Below are positions 24,583 to 25,997 of a stretch of DNA of 25,997 nucleotides, in pieces (within the stretch, counting starts at the first letter, position 1; every line of letters starts with the position of its first letter). The position numbers were made by a program, and so were the translations under genes. Source of the stretch: a bacterium (GTDB taxonomy: Bacteria; Tectomicrobia; Entotheonellia; Entotheonellales; Entotheonellaceae); assembly GCA_027294925.1 (NCBI GenBank), contig JAPULM010000027.1:1-25997 (forward strand). Reading direction: 5' to 3'. A model generated the notes under the pieces. The model was not told the DNA's origin, ran no database searches, and was given only the letters and a program-made list of their open reading frames with translations.

Positions 24583-25773
24583 TCAGCAGGCAAGCAAATC
24601 GAGCGCCGCCAGGGTATAAATACGCGCCGCCTCGACGATCTTATCGATGTCAACAAACTCATTCGGCTGATGCGCCATCTCGGGCCGGCCAGGCCCGCAG
24701 ATCACCATCGGCGCGTTGTAGGCAGGCACAAACACCGAACCGTCGGTGGCAAAAGTCGCCGCCATTGGCTGTGACGTGTCTCCGGTCACCTGATCACGCG
24801 CCCGCACGAAAGTCTGCACCTGGGGATCGTCAAACGGAATGTCCAGCGGCACCCGCTCGGTCAATATACGCACCTCGGCATGCAACGTATCATCCGCCGC
24901 ACACTGGCGGTCGATCAACTGCCGCACCGTTTGCATGATGTCTTGATGATCCTGCCCGATAACCGTACGCAAATCAATGGTAACCTGGCAGGCATCGGGC
25001 ACCACATTGGTTTTAATCCCACCGTTAATGGTGGCGATGTTCATGGTGAAATCGCCCAGCAACGGGTGCGCTTGGTAAGAGATATTTTCTTCCTCAAGCG
25101 CTTGCAACAGCTTGCTCATGTGCATAATGGCGTTGACCCCAAGGTGCGGCATCGAGCCGTGCGCCGTCTGCCCCTTGGTATTCACCTCCAACCACAAGAC
25201 GCCCTTTTCGGCCGTAAAAGCCCGGTTCGCCGTCGGCTCACCGATAATCATAAAGCCCACTTCACCAAGCTTTTGCTGCTCTACCAGACGTTTGGCGCCC
25301 ATCGAATCGACTTCTTCACCTGCCGTACCGGCAAACAGCAGATCCCCTTGCAGAGCGACACCGGTGCTCTGCACAGCTTCCATCGCGATGAGCTGCGCTG
25401 CGACACCGGATTTCATATCCGTTGTACCCAGCCCCCAGATTTTGCCGTCGGCAATGTCGGCTGACAAAATCTCCCGTTGCCAGTTGTCACCGGCCGGTAC
25501 GGTGTCCAGATGGCCGCTAAACAGTAGCGTCAGGCGTTCACCGCTGCCGCGCAATCCGCCCACCACACTCGCCCGGCCGTCTTCGTCATGCGCCACGACG
25601 TCGGCAAACATGCCGCCTTGTCGCAGTCGTTGTGCCACAAATTCGGCCGCAATCGCCTCATCACCAGGCGGATTGATGGTGCGCAGTCGCACCAGGTCTT
25701 GCGTCAACTGCACCAGGGCCGGTTCGTCCAGATAGGCCAGGGCGCGTTCCTTCACGTCAGACAAAGCTCCCAT
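24583..25773 (-). CDS. M20-family metallopeptidase/deacylase (ArgE/DapE type)
   Basis: 396 residues. The di-zinc site is complete at its main points: H88-x-D90 in FSGHLDTVPAG, D119 in GLGTTDMKSG, catalytic E153 with metal ligand E154 in GTAGEEVDS, E179 in IIGEPTANR, and a C-terminal His in EMAHQPNEFV. The dimerisation (lid) domain is inserted around HGSMPHLGVNAI. Members remove acyl groups from amino acids (ArgE) or succinyl-diaminopimelate (DapE), or split dipeptides; which applies is not decidable here. The ATG at 25773 is preferred over 25791 because AGAGGG precedes it by 8 bases. A hairpin lies in its leader. It forms no operon with cofGH-dapA, being separated by the divergent cyclase. 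Confidence 0.9.
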   Translation of the reverse strand: MGALSDVKERALAYLDEPALVQLTQDLVRLRTINPPGDEAIAAEFVAQRLRQGGMFADVVAHDEDGRASVVGGLRGSGERLTLLFSGHLDTVPAGDNWQREILSADIADGKIWGLGTTDMKSGVAAQLIAMEAVQSTGVALQGDLLFAGTAGEEVDSMGAKRLVEQQKLGEVGFMIIGEPTANRAFTAEKGVLWLEVNTKGQTAHGSMPHLGVNAIMHMSKLLQALEEENISYQAHPLLGDFTMNIATINGGIKTNVVPDACQVTIDLRTVIGQDHQDIMQTVRQLIDRQCAADDTLHAEVRILTERVPLDIPFDDPQVQTFVRARDQVTGDTSQPMAATFATDGSVFVPAYNAPMVICGPGRPEMAHQPNEFVDIDKIVEAARIYTLAALDLLAC

Positions 25774-25806
25774 CGGGTATACCCTCTGCATGGTCGAGAT
25801 AAGTGA

Positions 25807-25831
25807 AGATGGGGTGCGGGAAACCCCATCT
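25807..25831 (-). promoter_or_regulatory. Leader hairpin upstream of the M20 deacylase gene
   Basis: AGATGGGGT and ACCCCATCT form a perfect 9 bp stem with a 7-base loop, 33 bp upstream of the chosen start. No U-tract follows on the reverse strand. It could be a leader structure, or an operator as DNA. Confidence 0.45.
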
Positions 25832-25912
25832 GAGAACGTTATTCGGTTTCACATACGCACTGAAGTCCAGTGCATTCTAGCACCGTTGCCTCTTGTCATC
25901 TCTATAATGACG

Positions 25913-25957
25913 GAAAAATATCAGAAAATTAAGAGAAAAATATCAGAAAAATGTCAG
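25913..25957. repeat. Four tandem 11 bp A-rich units
   Basis: Units start at 25913, 25924, 25935 and 25946. Units 1 and 3 are identical (GAAAAATATCA), unit 4 differs at one base (GAAAAATGTCA) and unit 2 at three (GAAAATTAAGA). The 11 bp period puts the A-tracts on one helix face, suggesting intrinsic curvature or a multi-site operator for a gene beyond the right edge or for the M20 gene. Confidence 0.55.
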
Positions 25958-25997
25958 GTCTTGTCTGCTGCTGGGTTGTAGATTCCCTGTCATGTCG

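Noticed and set aside
25903..25908. TATAAT as a promoter reading toward the right edge
   Set aside because: No acceptable -35 hexamer 16-18 bp upstream and no extended -10; kept only as a remark in the repeat finding.
1..25997. CRISPR arrays, insertion sequences, prophage, tRNA or rRNA genes
   Set aside because: None seen: no spaced repeats of CRISPR type, no transposase or integrase ORF, no cloverleaf or rRNA-like stretches.

Overview
This 26 kb window looks like ordinary, gene-dense chromosome from a Gram-negative, probably uncultivated bacterium. It is moderately GC-rich and codes on both strands. Almost every gene is intact, carries a recognisable ribosome binding site, and belongs to a known enzyme family. 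A CpxR/CpxA two-component pair followed by a Spy/CpxP-type periplasmic protein points to an outer-membrane-bearing cell. Unfused cofG and cofH (FO synthase, the first committed step to coenzyme F420), together with an LLM-class oxidoreductase, amidohydrolase, VOC and cyclase-type catabolic enzymes, would fit Tectomicrobia ('Candidatus Entotheonella') or a similar F420-making lineage. That placement is inference only. No rRNA, tRNA, CRISPR array, phage or insertion sequence was seen.

Left third (1-9.7 kb): the 3' end of an M1-type aminopeptidase; a single-domain MetE-like methyltransferase; an LLM-class flavin oxidoreductase; a VOC dioxygenase-like protein on the opposite strand; a split thiamine-diphosphate (TPP) decarboxylase of ComD/ComE type, with two inverted repeats between its halves; a factor-independent terminator; an MgtC/SapB membrane protein downstream of an amidohydrolase; a HAD phosphatase-like protein; a conserved-looking hypothetical; and a beta-lactamase-fold serine hydrolase.

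Middle (9.8-19.8 kb): a D-isomer-specific 2-hydroxyacid dehydrogenase; a 674 bp poorly coding gap with one doubtful small ORF; the translational GTPase BipA/TypA; a DHA2-type 14-helix exporter; and, convergent with it, an argininosuccinate lyase homologue carrying an unusual cysteine-rich N-terminal extension. Divergent from that gene is the cpxRA-like operon, whose leader holds a 36 nt perfect palindrome. The operon is followed by a cpxP/spy-like gene with a well-placed CpxR-box-like direct repeat in front of it.

Right third (19.8-26 kb): a reverse-strand operon cofG-cofH-dapA (4 bp overlap, then a 26 bp gap). A 509 bp divergent spacer follows, holding a pair of inverted GTAG-headed REP-like hairpins (a REPIN-like doublet). 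Then come a metal-dependent cyclase/formamidase and a convergent M20 (ArgE/DapE) deacylase. At the right edge is an A-rich array of four 11 bp units.

No single completely new system stands out. The observations most worth following are the Zn-ribbon-like ArgH fusion, the cofGH-dapA linkage, the split TPP enzyme with a substituted metal-binding motif, the palindromic leader of the cpxRA-like operon, the REPIN-like doublet and the helically phased 11 bp array.
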